DNA of 37,116 nt from CAZYHU01 sp964524475 (GCA_964524475.1 CAZGCO010000007.1:1-37116), one strand, 5' to 3'; numbered from the stretch's first letter, positions 17,504 through 26,196 are shown. The notes: a model not told the origin generated them from the sequence alone. Program-made: numbers and translations.

Positions 17504-18778
17504 ATGAAACCGAAACTCACGACATTATCTAACGGGCTCCGTATTGTTACGGTACCTATGGTAGGGAATCAAACAGCTACTGTGCTGGTATTAGTTGCCG
17601 CAGGATCAAAATACGAAACAAAAAATATTTCAGGATTATCACACTTTTTAGAGCATATGTGTTTCAAGGGAACAATAAAGCGTCCAACAGCGCTCGACAT
17701 TACGTACGAACTGGACAGTTTGGGTGCGAGTGCTAATGCGTTTACTGGTACAGAATACACAGGATATTATGCAAAAGCGGATGTGCGACACATGAATCAA
17801 ATTTTAGATATTGTAGCGGATGTATATCAAAACTCTACCTTTCCTGTAGCAGAAATAGAAAAAGAAAAAGGAGTAATTGTCGAGGAAATTAACATGTATG
17901 CAGATTTACCTGAAGAAATAGCAGATGAAAACCTGATGAAATTATTATACGGTGATCAACCTGCAGGGTGGAGTATTGCGGGCGATATAGCAACAGTGAA
18001 ATCAATGACACGGAAAAACTTTGTAGATTATCATCGTGATCATTACACGGCCTCTAACACGATTATTGTGATTGCGGGTGGTATTGAACATAGTGTTGCA
18101 AGTCTTGTAAAAAAGATGTTTTCTGAAATAGGTACAAAAAAACCAAAGACCAAGAAAAAAACAAAAGATACACAAACAGATACAGGGATTATGATACACA
18201 CCAAAGAAACTCAGCAGACACATCTTGCAATAGGGTTCCGTGGGTACGATATGTACCATGATGATAATCATGTTGCGTCACTTATTGCGCAGGTTCTGGG
18301 TTCTGGTATGTCGTCGCGATTGTTCCAGAAGCTCCGCGAAGATATGGGCGTGTGTTATTATGTCGGATCACGTCACAATGCGTCTACCGATACAGGGATT
18401 TTCAAAATCAGTGCAGGAGTAACGAATGCTCGTATTTACGAAGTAGTTTCAGTTATTCTGGATGAATGTAAAAAACTAGTCGATGAACTGGTAAGTGACA
18501 AGGAACTCCAAAAAGTTCGTGATATGATACGTGGACGAATAGTACTGGGATTGGAATCATCAGATAGTTGGGCAATGTATTATGGGGGACAGGTGGTGTA
18601 CAATAAACCACTTGAATCAATAGAAGTCTCTCTCAAGAAAATAAACAAGATAACAGTAAAAGATTTACAAAAAATTGCAAAGAAAATATTTATGAAAAAC
18701 AAATTAAATATTTCTGTTGTGGGACCAAAAATAGACAATATAAAACTACAAGAAATTATTAACAAAAGTCTGATATAG
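17504..18778 (+). CDS. M16 family zinc metallopeptidase
   Basis: 424 residues, the size of a processing-peptidase-type M16 protease. The inverted zinc motif HxxEH is present as HFLEHMCFKGT (about residue 45), with the distal glutamate in EKGVIVEEINMY. A second M16 C-domain contains the GLSS-region equivalent LGSGMSSRLFQKLRE and GVCYYVGS. No signal peptide is visible, so it is probably cytoplasmic; its substrate is unknown. The frame opens at 17312, but the ATG at 17504 fits the family start and its -10 box. A charged Lys-rich linker (about residues 208-225) separates the halves. Confidence 0.88.
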   Translation: MKPKLTTLSNGLRIVTVPMVGNQTATVLVLVAAGSKYETKNISGLSHFLEHMCFKGTIKRPTALDITYELDSLGASANAFTGTEYTGYYAKADVRHMNQILDIVADVYQNSTFPVAEIEKEKGVIVEEINMYADLPEEIADENLMKLLYGDQPAGWSIAGDIATVKSMTRKNFVDYHRDHYTASNTIIVIAGGIEHSVASLVKKMFSEIGTKKPKTKKKTKDTQTDTGIMIHTKETQQTHLAIGFRGYDMYHDDNHVASLIAQVLGSGMSSRLFQKLREDMGVCYYVGSRHNASTDTGIFKISAGVTNARIYEVVSVILDECKKLVDELVSDKELQKVRDMIRGRIVLGLESSDSWAMYYGGQVVYNKPLESIEVSLKKINKITVKDLQKIAKKIFMKNKLNISVVGPKIDNIKLQEIINKSLI

Positions 18779-18787
18779 ATTAAGGCT

Positions 18788-18843
18788 AACACATATAATA
18801 AAGAGAGGTACGGCGAGCCGTACCTCTCTTTATTATATGTGTT
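18788..18843. terminator. 26-bp symmetric terminator
   Basis: Arms 18788-18813 and 18818-18843 are exact complements with a CGAG loop. It lacks a long pure T-tract after the stem. Confidence 0.8.
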
Positions 18844-18863
18844 GCTGTTTACTTGAAATCTTG

Positions 18864-18869
18864 TATACT
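18864..18869 (+). promoter_or_regulatory. -10 box of the leaderless permease gene
   Basis: TATACT, six bases, then the ATG at 18876. Confidence 0.65.
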
Positions 18870-18875
18870 GACCAT

Positions 18876-19904
18876 ATGAATACACCTGTATCAGTCGATA
18901 TCTCTACAAAATCACTCTTGAAAATATTAGGGATTTTGGTATTAGTAATGATTACTTGGACATTAAAGCATATTATTCTGGTTGTGCTGGCATCAGTTGT
19001 CGTAGCATCGTTTATTGAACCTGCTGTCAGGGGTCTCCAAAAAATCCGTATATCACGATATGTTTCTGTTCCATTTTTATTCCTGGTTATTATTGGTATT
19101 GTCGTGGGGATGTTTGCATTATTGGTTCCGGTGTTTGCCTCAGAACTTAATGATCTGATTGCATTATTACCCAAGGGGTCTGATCTGGCACGTGGGGTTA
19201 CTTCGATTAATCGATTTGGATTTTCAGAACTTGCATTACAAAAATTTACTGGATCATCGAATCCTGGTATTATCTTGCAAAACGTTTGGGAATTTTTGAC
19301 CAGTAGTGGCGTGGGGAGTGCGTTTCAGGTTTTCTTTGATGCATCACTATTGTTTATATTATCATTTTATTTAGCAATCCAAGAAAAAGGAGTAGATCAA
19401 TTTTTGCGTGTGGTTACTCCACAAAAATACGAAGAAGACGTCATAAGTATTTGGCAACGTACAGAGAAGAAAATAGGTGACTGGTTTGGGGGACAGGTTA
19501 TTGCCGCACTTATTGTCGGAGTACTGACATATTTTGGGCTTATGATATTGAGTGTTCCGTATGCATTGGTATTAGCTGTTTCTGTTGCAGTATTTGATTT
19601 ATTGCCTTTTGGGACATTGCTCGGAACTATTCCAGGGATGTTGATTGGATTTTTATCTGGTGGGTATGCACTGGCGTTTTGGGTTGTTGTTGTGTATATG
19701 ATTATTCACTATATCGAGGTATACATGATACAGCCACTGATTATACGGAAAACCGTGGGTATTCCTATTGTGGTTATGTTAATTTCGGTTGTTTCATGGG
19801 CGATGTTGGCGGGTGTATTGGGGGTACTCCTTTCGATTCCTTGTGCAGTTCTCGTTATGGAACTTATTGATCAGAAAAAAACACATATTGGGATTGTTGA
19901 ATAA
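18876..19904 (+). CDS. AI-2E transporter (PerM) family membrane protein
   Basis: 342 residues. Two N-terminal helices contain the family phrase ILVVLASVVVASFIEPAVRGL, then a third helix, a soluble amphipathic region (about 95-150) and four to five C-terminal helices. WFGGQVIAALIVGVLTYFGL and HYIEVYMIQPLIIRKTVGI are typical family signatures. Members export small molecules or ions; the substrate here cannot be inferred. The start at 18876 (MNTPVSV) is set by homology and the adjacent TATACT. Confidence 0.85.
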   Translation: MNTPVSVDISTKSLLKILGILVLVMITWTLKHIILVVLASVVVASFIEPAVRGLQKIRISRYVSVPFLFLVIIGIVVGMFALLVPVFASELNDLIALLPKGSDLARGVTSINRFGFSELALQKFTGSSNPGIILQNVWEFLTSSGVGSAFQVFFDASLLFILSFYLAIQEKGVDQFLRVVTPQKYEEDVISIWQRTEKKIGDWFGGQVIAALIVGVLTYFGLMILSVPYALVLAVSVAVFDLLPFGTLLGTIPGMLIGFLSGGYALAFWVVVVYMIIHYIEVYMIQPLIIRKTVGIPIVVMLISVVSWAMLAGVLGVLLSIPCAVLVMELIDQKKTHIGIVE

Positions 19905-19934
19905 GAAAAACAAGTATAAACAAGGTAAGTAACA

Positions 19935-19975
19935 ACAAAAAACGCGGGAAAGCTTCGCTTTCCCGCGTTTTTTGT
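19935..19975. terminator. Terminator after the permease gene
   Basis: A 19-bp perfect ACAAAAAACGCGGGAAAGC stem with TTC loop. Confidence 0.9.
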
Positions 19976-19998
19976 GATTGAACTTTCCAGTGATTAAA

Positions 19999-20026
19999 TT
20001 GACAAAAGTATGAATTCATGTATAAT
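19999..20026 (+). promoter_or_regulatory. Consensus sigma-70 promoter
   Basis: TTGACA (19999-20004), 16-base spacer, TATAAT (20021-20026). It drives the gene at 20064 with a ~30-base AT-rich leader. Confidence 0.8.
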
Positions 20027-20063
20027 AGTTATTAAATTTCTTAACCAATAAAATATTTTTAAT

Positions 20064-20735
20064 ATGAAACATTTAATCTTAATTTTTTCAGTGTTTGTAA
20101 CAAGTTTGCAAGCACAAAAATCAACCCTCTATAATGTATATAAAGATGGTAGTGTTAAAAAACAATCAGAAGATACTTGTGTAAGACAAATATCACTAAC
20201 ATTCGAGACTAATGTTCCCGAACTCTCATTACAACAAATCAGTGAATTACTGAAAACATCTGAAATTAAATTATCAGATAGTATAATCAAAGGAACTTAT
20301 TCTAATTTTATTTTACACTTCACACCAAAAAATAAAATAGTTTCGGTTATTTTAAGGGAAGGAGATGTGATGATTTCTACTATTGAACAAGATAGAGAAA
20401 AGACTATCTCGTGGTGGTACCTAGGGGTATTGATTAGTGTAGTATTGCTTTTTATTAATGTATTTTTTATTGAACATGAGTCCCTCTATCTTTTCGTCAA
20501 AATAATTAATGTAGTAACTTTATGTCTTGTTTGTTTGTCGGTTATTGATTCATTACCTCTGAGTCAAACACTTGCGCCAATAGCAAATCATTCTACCGGA
20601 CTAATTGCAGTCTTATTAGTTTTTACTGTTTATTTAATGGATTCTTATAAAAAAGATATTTTTAATGAAGTATTGTATGTTCTATATACTCTGTCGATAA
20701 TAACATTGTGTATTTTTTCTTATTTGCAGATCTAA
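20064..20735 (+). CDS. Unknown secreted-then-membrane protein
   Basis: 223 residues. A signal peptide ends at SLQAQ (about residue 18), a cleavage style common in Bacteroidota secreted proteins. A soluble domain of about 90 residues contains one Cys. Four hydrophobic helices follow (about 113-132, 140-158, 172-190, 203-222). No family is recognised. It shares its overall plan with the gene at 13865. It has a near-perfect sigma-70 promoter and its own terminator, a separate transcription unit between two leaderless core genes. Confidence 0.6.
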   Translation: MKHLILIFSVFVTSLQAQKSTLYNVYKDGSVKKQSEDTCVRQISLTFETNVPELSLQQISELLKTSEIKLSDSIIKGTYSNFILHFTPKNKIVSVILREGDVMISTIEQDREKTISWWYLGVLISVVLLFINVFFIEHESLYLFVKIINVVTLCLVCLSVIDSLPLSQTLAPIANHSTGLIAVLLVFTVYLMDSYKKDIFNEVLYVLYTLSIITLCIFSYLQI

Positions 20736-20752
20736 TTTTCAAATGAATATTG

Positions 20753-20787
20753 ATAAGCCGTTTCCGCAAGGAAACGGCTTATTTTTG
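20753..20787 (+). terminator. Terminator before metG
   Basis: A 13-bp ATAAGCCGTTTCC stem with GCAA tetraloop and T-tract. Confidence 0.9.
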
Positions 20788-20810
20788 TTTTAAAAACGTT
20801 CTATTTATGC

Positions 20811-20816
20811 TATAGT
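20811..20816 (+). promoter_or_regulatory. -10 box of leaderless metG
   Basis: TATAGT, eight bases, then the ATG at 20825. Confidence 0.55.
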
Positions 20817-20824
20817 CTCTCTAT

Positions 20825-22276
20825 ATGACACAGAAATACCAATACATTACCACCACATTGCCGTACGTAAATGCAGCACCTCATGTAGGATTTGCTATGG
20901 AACTGATCCGTGCTGATATATTAGCTCGATATAAAAAACTGATGGGATATGAGGTGTTTTTTAATACTGGAACTGATGAACATGGGCAAAAGCTCTGGTC
21001 TGATGCTGAAAAGTTAGGCGAACCAGTACAAGACTATGTTGATCGTCATTCTCAAAATTTTCGTGAATTGACCAGTATGTTACATATTTCAGATGATATT
21101 CACTTTATTCGCACTACCGATTCGAATCATATCGCAGCAGCGCAGCAGTTCTGGAAACTCGTAGAGCAAAACGGATATATTTATAAAAAACAATATACTA
21201 TTAAATATTGTGTTGGATGTGAACTTGAAAAAACAGATTCAGAATTGGTAGATGGACAGTGTCCTATTCATCCGACCTATGAAATTGAGCTCATTGATGA
21301 AGAAAATTATTTTTTCAAGTTTAGTGCTTTTGAAAAACCATTACTTGATTTATATACGAGTCGTCCTGATTTTGTATTACCTGCGTTTCGTATGCATGAA
21401 ATTAAAAGTTTCGTAGAGCGAGGGTTGCAAGATTTTTCTATATCACGCCTATCCAGTAAAATGCCATGGGGAATACCTGTTCCAGGAGATGATAGTCAGG
21501 TTATGTATGTATGGTTTGATGCATTGGTAAATTATATTTCTACACTGGGTTGGAATGAAGATAATAAAAACTTTAGTGATTTTTGGATTAATGGTAATCC
21601 AATACAGTATTGTGGCAAGGATAATCTACGTCAACAATCAGCAATGTGGCAAGCAATGCTCATGGCTGCAAATATTCCTTGTAGTTCACATGTTATTATT
21701 AACGGTTTCTTTAATGGAGAAGGAGGGATTAAGATGTCAAAATCAATTGGTAATGTGGTAACTCCAGAACAAATTGTTTCACAGTATGATGTAGAAGCTC
21801 TTCGATTGTTTGTTTGTAAAGATGTTTCCCTATGGGAAGATTCGCCTTTTACGATGGAACGATTCGCAGCAAGTTATCAGGCAAATCTAGTAAACGGATT
21901 GGGGAACTTGCTCTCACGCGTACTGACAATGGCGCAGAATTATGATGTCGATATAACGGATATTGTATTTCCTGTATTTGCAGATATTGCCCACCCTGCA
22001 TATACTCAATATGATTATGCTGCGGTTACAGCTGACCTGTGGGGCGAGATTGCTGATCTTGATAAATATATTACTGACACGCAGCCGTTTAAAAAGTTCA
22101 AGACCGATCCAGACGGAGCACGCGCAGATGTACATCATTGCATCACAGGATTGGCTCGTATATCAGTATTATTGCAACCGATCATGCCGGTGACTTCAGA
22201 AAAAATGAAAGAATTAATTCTCAAACGAGAAAAACCAAGTGAGCCGTTGTTTGGGAGAAAGGATATATTAATATAA
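20825..22276 (+). CDS. metG: Methionyl-tRNA synthetase
   Basis: Class I synthetase charging tRNA-Met. YVNAAPHVGFAMELIRADILARY carries the first signature; the final His of HIGH is Phe (HVGF). TGTDEHGQK, VWFDALVNY, the zinc-knuckle region CVGCE with a distal C, and IKMSKSIGNV are present. The C-terminal helical anticodon domain ends at residue 483, with no OB-fold tRNA-binding extension. The 2H phosphoesterase gene starts 14 bases after the stop, so co-transcription is likely. Confidence 0.94.
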   Translation: MTQKYQYITTTLPYVNAAPHVGFAMELIRADILARYKKLMGYEVFFNTGTDEHGQKLWSDAEKLGEPVQDYVDRHSQNFRELTSMLHISDDIHFIRTTDSNHIAAAQQFWKLVEQNGYIYKKQYTIKYCVGCELEKTDSELVDGQCPIHPTYEIELIDEENYFFKFSAFEKPLLDLYTSRPDFVLPAFRMHEIKSFVERGLQDFSISRLSSKMPWGIPVPGDDSQVMYVWFDALVNYISTLGWNEDNKNFSDFWINGNPIQYCGKDNLRQQSAMWQAMLMAANIPCSSHVIINGFFNGEGGIKMSKSIGNVVTPEQIVSQYDVEALRLFVCKDVSLWEDSPFTMERFAASYQANLVNGLGNLLSRVLTMAQNYDVDITDIVFPVFADIAHPAYTQYDYAAVTADLWGEIADLDKYITDTQPFKKFKTDPDGARADVHHCITGLARISVLLQPIMPVTSEKMKELILKREKPSEPLFGRKDILI

Positions 22277-22290
22277 TTTTTTTATCAAAC

Positions 22291-22878
22291 ATGTTTAAAG
22301 AAAATGAAAAAGGATATCAAATTGTTTGTTATTTAGAAGGTGAATCTTTTATAAAAGTTAGAAATATTCAACAAAAACTTTTTGAATTAACAGGTTCAAA
22401 TAAATGTTTAAATTCATGGGAACCTCATGTAACAATTGGAAGTGGTATTATTGTTTCTTCAGACAAACAACAAGAAATGGAAGAAAGCTTTCAAGAATTA
22501 GTTAATAAGCAAGAAAAATTCACAATCATCATAGAAAATTTTGATGGTATTTCTAACTGGGCAGGTGCTAAAGAAGGAGTTTTAACACCTTATGTACTTT
22601 GGATTGATGTAAAAATGAACGAAAGACTTATGAACTTGTTCAAAGATACAGCCAGTTTAATTACAGATAAGTATGATACATGGTGGTCACGTATTATAGA
22701 CTACGTGCCTCATATTACTGTTGCTTATGGTGACTTAACAGAAGAAGGATATAAAATAGGTATGGATTATTTAAAATCTATTAAGTTTTATGAAGAAATA
22801 GTCATATCTCATATTGCACTTGTAGAATATTCAGAAAATAAAGATATTGAATATAAAAGATTTTACTTTAAAAAATAA
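22291..22878 (+). CDS. 2H phosphoesterase (2'-5' RNA ligase-like) protein
   Basis: 195 residues with two HxT/S motifs, EPHVTIG (about 45-51) and VPHITVAYG (about 148-156), the hallmark of the 2H superfamily. Members cut or make 2',5' or cyclic 2',3' phosphodiester bonds in RNA or nucleotides; the substrate here is unknown. It follows metG closely. Its AT-rich composition and frequent AGA codons differ from metG, suggesting a separate origin. Confidence 0.75.
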   Translation: MFKENEKGYQIVCYLEGESFIKVRNIQQKLFELTGSNKCLNSWEPHVTIGSGIIVSSDKQQEMEESFQELVNKQEKFTIIIENFDGISNWAGAKEGVLTPYVLWIDVKMNERLMNLFKDTASLITDKYDTWWSRIIDYVPHITVAYGDLTEEGYKIGMDYLKSIKFYEEIVISHIALVEYSENKDIEYKRFYFKK

Positions 22879-22885
22879 AAAAATT

Positions 22886-22912
22886 GAACAGAAACCGTAT
22901 AGGTTTTTTGTT
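22886..22912 (+). terminator. Weak terminator
   Basis: An AAACC / GGTTT five-bp stem with a T-tract, downstream of the 2H gene. Confidence 0.45.
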
Positions 22913-22928
22913 TTGGTTTTTATTATGA

Positions 22929-22934
22929 TATAGT
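22929..22934 (+). promoter_or_regulatory. -10 box of the leaderless split-barrel gene
   Basis: TATAGT, six bases, then the ATG at 22941. Confidence 0.6.
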
Positions 22935-22940
22935 AAGGTT

Positions 22941-23414
22941 ATGAATCAAGACGTTACCATATTTTGCAGAGATTTTATCAACAACCATTTTATGGCTGTG
23001 GGTGCGTGTGTGAGTAATGGCGAACCCAGGGCATTTACATTTTGGTATATTGTTTACGATAACAAGATGTACTGGAAAAGCCGTACGAATAGTGTTCACT
23101 CGCAAGCCTTTCTATCACAACCAGTCATGTCTGTATGTATCTATGACCATGGGGCAACGTATCCTGACGATAAAACAGGAGTACAAATAATCGGTACTGT
23201 AGTACAGGTTACTGACAGGGATGAAATGGTAAATGTGGTAGAACAGTTCGCAGATAAATTTGGCGAAAAAGTTCATCAGAAAAATAACATAGATGATTTG
23301 TGTGATAAAAATACTTCGAGTACTTTTTATTCGTTTACACCACAGCAGATAAAACTCGTTTCCAAGGAACTTGATATTCATTTTGAGGAATATAAAGATT
23401 TTACCTTATTATAG
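22941..23414 (+). CDS. Pyridoxamine-5'-phosphate-oxidase-like FMN-binding split-barrel protein
   Basis: 157 residues. The order of elements (CVSNGEPRAFTFWYIVYDNKMYWKS, a segment where the partner strands meet, then VQIIGTVVQVTD and a helical C-terminus) matches the small split-barrel flavoprotein family. It is not the vitamin B6 enzyme itself in length. Members bind FMN or F420 and reduce various substrates. It is three bases upstream of msrB, so the two are almost certainly co-transcribed; a shared redox-repair role is an inference. Confidence 0.75.
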   Translation: MNQDVTIFCRDFINNHFMAVGACVSNGEPRAFTFWYIVYDNKMYWKSRTNSVHSQAFLSQPVMSVCIYDHGATYPDDKTGVQIIGTVVQVTDRDEMVNVVEQFADKFGEKVHQKNNIDDLCDKNTSSTFYSFTPQQIKLVSKELDIHFEEYKDFTLL

Positions 23415-23417
23415 TTT

Positions 23418-23804
23418 ATGAACCCTCTTACTCTAGAACAAGAAAATGTTTTAATACATAGTGGCACTGAAATACCTTTTTCTGGTGTGTATGATAATCA
23501 TTTTGAACAGGGGACGTATATATGTGCGCAGTGTAATAGTCCGTTGTATATATCAGAAAGCAAGTTTGATGCTCGGTGTGGATGGCCGGCATTTGATGAT
23601 GAAATTTCTGGATCAGTAAAACGAATACTAGATAGTGATGGTGTGCGTACAGAGATACGGTGTAATTATTGAGATGGACATTTGGGACACGCGTTTAATG
23701 GAGAATATATGACTGACAAAAATACACGGTATTGTGTGAATTCACTTGCATTGATATTTGTTCCCATGGGTGACAGGTTACCAGTGGTCGCAGCAAAAAA
23801 ATAA
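23418..23804 (+). CDS. msrB: Methionine-R-sulfoxide reductase B with an in-frame TGA
   Basis: Reduces methionine-R-sulfoxide in proteins. The frame reads through one TGA (23670-23672) to TAA at 23802, giving 128 codons, the normal size of a free-standing MsrB. Before the TGA are HSGTEIPFSG, the first zinc pair CAQC, FDARCGWPAF and EIRCNY; after it come DGHLGHAFNGEY and the catalytic Cys in RYCVNSLAL. The TGA stands where the last Cys of the second zinc pair (CxxC) is expected. Options are a point mutation or base error from TGT/TGC, or recoding. The final codons lie in a 22-bp palindromic terminator. Confidence 0.88.
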
Positions 23805-23839
23805 TCCGCCCTTGTTGGGGCGGATTATTTTTTTGCTGC
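23790..23839. terminator. 22-bp perfect terminator embedded in two coding ends
   Basis: Arms 23790-23811 and 23818-23839 are exact complements. Both converging genes read GCA GCA AAA AAA TAA from their own arm, so each protein ends AAKK. Confidence 0.92.
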
Positions 23840-23887
23840 TTTTGGTTTTTTCGTTTCTTTCTTTTGAGAATTGTTTCCTTTTGCCAT
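23825..23887 (-). CDS. 20-residue Lys-rich peptide
   Basis: ATG at 23887 (complement) to TAA at 23825; it starts MAKGNNSQKKE and ends KAAKK, with eight Lys in 20 residues. Support for being real: a TATACT box on the minus strand near 23920, and the same ATTATATGGCAAAA start context as recA. Similar short basic peptides may exist in other bacteria, but I cannot name a family. A nucleic-acid-binding or ribosome-associated role is speculation. Its 3' end forms half of the shared terminator with msrB. Confidence 0.5.
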   Translation of the reverse strand: MAKGNNSQKKETKKPKAAKK

Positions 23888-23937
23888 ATAATTAAAAATA
23901 ATTATAACTGATAATACATACAGTATATCATGGAAAA

Positions 23938-25410
23938 TTATTTCCCCAAATCTAATACTTCATCGATACGGATTTGAGACACGAATTCTGGTACGTGCGA
24001 TACCAGTATCATCGCCCCTTGGTATTGATCTAATGCCTTTTCAATTACATGTAGGTGTCGGAAATTAATATGGTTCGTTGGTTCATCCAATATTAACAGT
24101 CCTGGACGTATTAATACCAATCGGGCGAACGCTACTAATCCCTTTTGCCCCTCTGACAGGTGACCGATTTTTGTACGGATGATTTCTCCGGTAATCATGA
24201 ATCCAGCTGCGGTGCCACGCATGAATTCTTCGTCCAGTTTTGCTCCAATAGATGCCAATGCTTCCATAAGAGATTCATATACCGTGTGGTCGAAATTGAG
24301 TGTAGAAAAATCTTGGCGATAATATCCAACACGAACACCATCATGAATCTGTACACCTTCAGTGGTACCATTTGCAAGCGTTTCGAGTAATGTTGTTTTA
24401 CCAATACCATTCGGACCTGTTAGTTGTAGATGTTGATTTCGTTTTAATACAATATTTGCTTTTTTTGCTACTACCTTGTGATTTTTCATTACCGTGAAAC
24501 TATTGATACTGATACATGGACCAGTCAAGTCTTCTTGGACAGGAATAGTGAACGGTCGTATAGGTTTATCTTCACGACGAATGTCTACTAATTCTTCTTC
24601 TAATGCTTCTGCTTTTTCACGCATGGTTTTTGCGACCAGACGCATTTGTCCTCCTTTGAATGCGAACTGATTTGCTTTTTCTTTTTTAGCGAGAATCTCT
24701 TTTTGTAATTGTGCGTTTTTCATGTTTTCTCGTTCTACTCGTGCTTTGATTTGTTTTACCACATCATGATAATTTCCAACATACTGTTCGATTTTTTTTG
24801 TATATACATCCAAATATAATACGCCATCAGTAAAACTGTTCAAGAATTCTGCATCATGGGAAATAACTACCACGGTGTTCGGATAGTTTTTAATAAAATC
24901 TGTCAGATGGTGTATTCCCGCATGATCCAGATTGTTTGTTGGTTCGTCCAGTAATAATAGGTCTGGTTTTTGGATAAGTGCCGATGCCAAGAGTAGTCGT
25001 GCCTGTTGTCCACCAGAAAAACTACTGACCAGTCGTTCGTGAACAGATTCATGTCCTACCAGGTGTACAATTTCTAATACTTCGTCGATACGGGGGTCGA
25101 TATCGTATACTTTTTCAGTAAAACATTTTTGAAAAAATTCTCGTACCGTTAGGTTCAATTCATCACGGGGAATAATTTGGCGACTGATAGCTACACGAAC
25201 ACCACGAACAATATTAATAGAGCCTTCAGTTGGTTCCAGTTTTTTGGTGAGGAGTCCGAACAGGGTACTTTTACCTGATCCGTTTTGTCCCATGAGGGTT
25301 ATTTTTAATCCTCGGCGAATAGAAAAAGAAACCTCGTGAAGAATAGGTTTGTTTGCATTATGTTCGAACGATACTTCGTCGAAACGTATAATAATCTCAT
25401 CTTTTGCCAT
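23938..25410 (-). CDS. ABC-F family ATP-binding protein
   Basis: 490 residues, two ABC modules and no membrane segment. Module 1: Walker A GQNGSGKST, signature SFSGGQQARL, Walker B LLLLDEPTNNLD. Module 2: Walker A GPNGIGKTT, signature LSEGQKGLV, Walker B LLILDEPTNH. A charged linker of about 70 residues (REDKPIRPF at its end) joins them. ABC-F proteins act on the ribosomal E site to relieve stalling; the subfamily is not clear. I chose the ATG at 25410 over 25428 because TATAAT ends six bases before it. Confidence 0.9.
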   Translation of the reverse strand: MAKDEIIIRFDEVSFEHNANKPILHEVSFSIRRGLKITLMGQNGSGKSTLFGLLTKKLEPTEGSINIVRGVRVAISRQIIPRDELNLTVREFFQKCFTEKVYDIDPRIDEVLEIVHLVGHESVHERLVSSFSGGQQARLLLASALIQKPDLLLLDEPTNNLDHAGIHHLTDFIKNYPNTVVVISHDAEFLNSFTDGVLYLDVYTKKIEQYVGNYHDVVKQIKARVERENMKNAQLQKEILAKKEKANQFAFKGGQMRLVAKTMREKAEALEEELVDIRREDKPIRPFTIPVQEDLTGPCISINSFTVMKNHKVVAKKANIVLKRNQHLQLTGPNGIGKTTLLETLANGTTEGVQIHDGVRVGYYRQDFSTLNFDHTVYESLMEALASIGAKLDEEFMRGTAAGFMITGEIIRTKIGHLSEGQKGLVAFARLVLIRPGLLILDEPTNHINFRHLHVIEKALDQYQGAMILVSHVPEFVSQIRIDEVLDLGK

Positions 25411-25416
25411 AGGTGT

Positions 25417-25422
25417 ATTATA
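25417..25422 (-). promoter_or_regulatory. -10 box of the leaderless ABC-F gene
   Basis: TATAAT on the minus strand, six bases before the ATG at 25410. Confidence 0.65.
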
Positions 25423-25542
25423 ATACATTATTTTTGAGCTTTTGGAAAGCTTCTGGTGAAATTTTTATAAATGAGTTTCACCTAGTATTTTTATAGTATC
25501 TATAATATACTATATATATTATTAAATTATTTTTTTATTCTT

Positions 25543-25929
25543 ATGATTACACCATACGTAAACAACATCGAACACGAAACACTTGCTAATGACAATTTCC
25601 GTAAGGAAGTATTCACAGGAGAACATTTGCAGATGACTGTAATGTCATTATTACCAGGTGAAGACATTGGCGCAGAAGTACATCACACCACTGATCAATT
25701 TTTGCGAATTGAACAGGGGACAGGTGTGGCAATGATCGGTGAAACAGAGTATCCAGTTGCCGATGACTTTGCTATCATTATTCCAGCAGGGATGAATCAC
25801 AACGTTACCAACACGGGTGAAACACCAATGAAACTCTACAGTATTTATACTCCACCAGAGCATCCAAAGGGAACAGTTCACAAGAATAAAGCAGAGGCTA
25901 TGGAGGCAGAGGCAGCACATCATGGGTAA
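25543..25929 (+). CDS. Small cupin-domain protein
   Basis: 128 residues forming a single cupin barrel. Motif 1 is GAEVHHTTDQFLRIEQGTG, with two His but Asp/Gln instead of the usual Glu spacing; motif 2 is IPAGMNHNVTNTG with His. That leaves a plausible metal site. The tail EAMEAEAAHHG is acidic and His-rich. Substrate is unknown. The leader is AT-rich; TATAATATACT repeats at about 25500-25512 are the likely promoter. Confidence 0.8.
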   Translation: MITPYVNNIEHETLANDNFRKEVFTGEHLQMTVMSLLPGEDIGAEVHHTTDQFLRIEQGTGVAMIGETEYPVADDFAIIIPAGMNHNVTNTGETPMKLYSIYTPPEHPKGTVHKNKAEAMEAEAAHHG

Positions 25930-25940
25930 TTAGTTATATA

Positions 25941-25985
25941 AACAACACAGGGGGCGGGCAAAGCCCGCCCCCTGTGTTGTTTTTG
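25941..25985. terminator. GC-rich symmetric terminator after the cupin gene
   Basis: 19-bp perfect arms (AACAACACAGGGGGCGGGC and its complement) with AAA loop and T-tract. Confidence 0.92.
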
Positions 25986-26029
25986 TTTTTATAATATGCT
26001 ATCTTTTTTATAGATTATATAATCAAATT

Positions 26030-26140
26030 AGCAGACAGTCTCGTATGAAGCATCTTTGGTCCTTCTCGAGAACGGAAAATGCTGGGCACCCCTGGAAAAC
26101 TCGGGCCCGAGAGCGTTCATTATTGAACGCTCTTAATTTT
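26030..26140 (+). ncRNA. Candidate structured RNA ending in a terminator
   Basis: A GC-richer block with no ORF. TCTCG (about 26039) pairs with CGAGA (about 26108) to close a junction. AGCAT / ATGCT forms one arm, with TTCTCGAGAA inside, and GGGC / GCCC forms a second arm. A strong terminator (AGAGCGTTCA stem, 26110-26133, then T-rich) follows directly. TATAATATGC at about 25990 may be the promoter. This could be a small RNA or a leader of trhO, though trhO has its own leaderless-type box downstream. It matches no RNA class I recognise. Confidence 0.5.
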
Positions 26141-26196
26141 GCCTATTTTTGATATTATTTGAATATAATTATCTACCCAAAAACAAAATTTTATGC

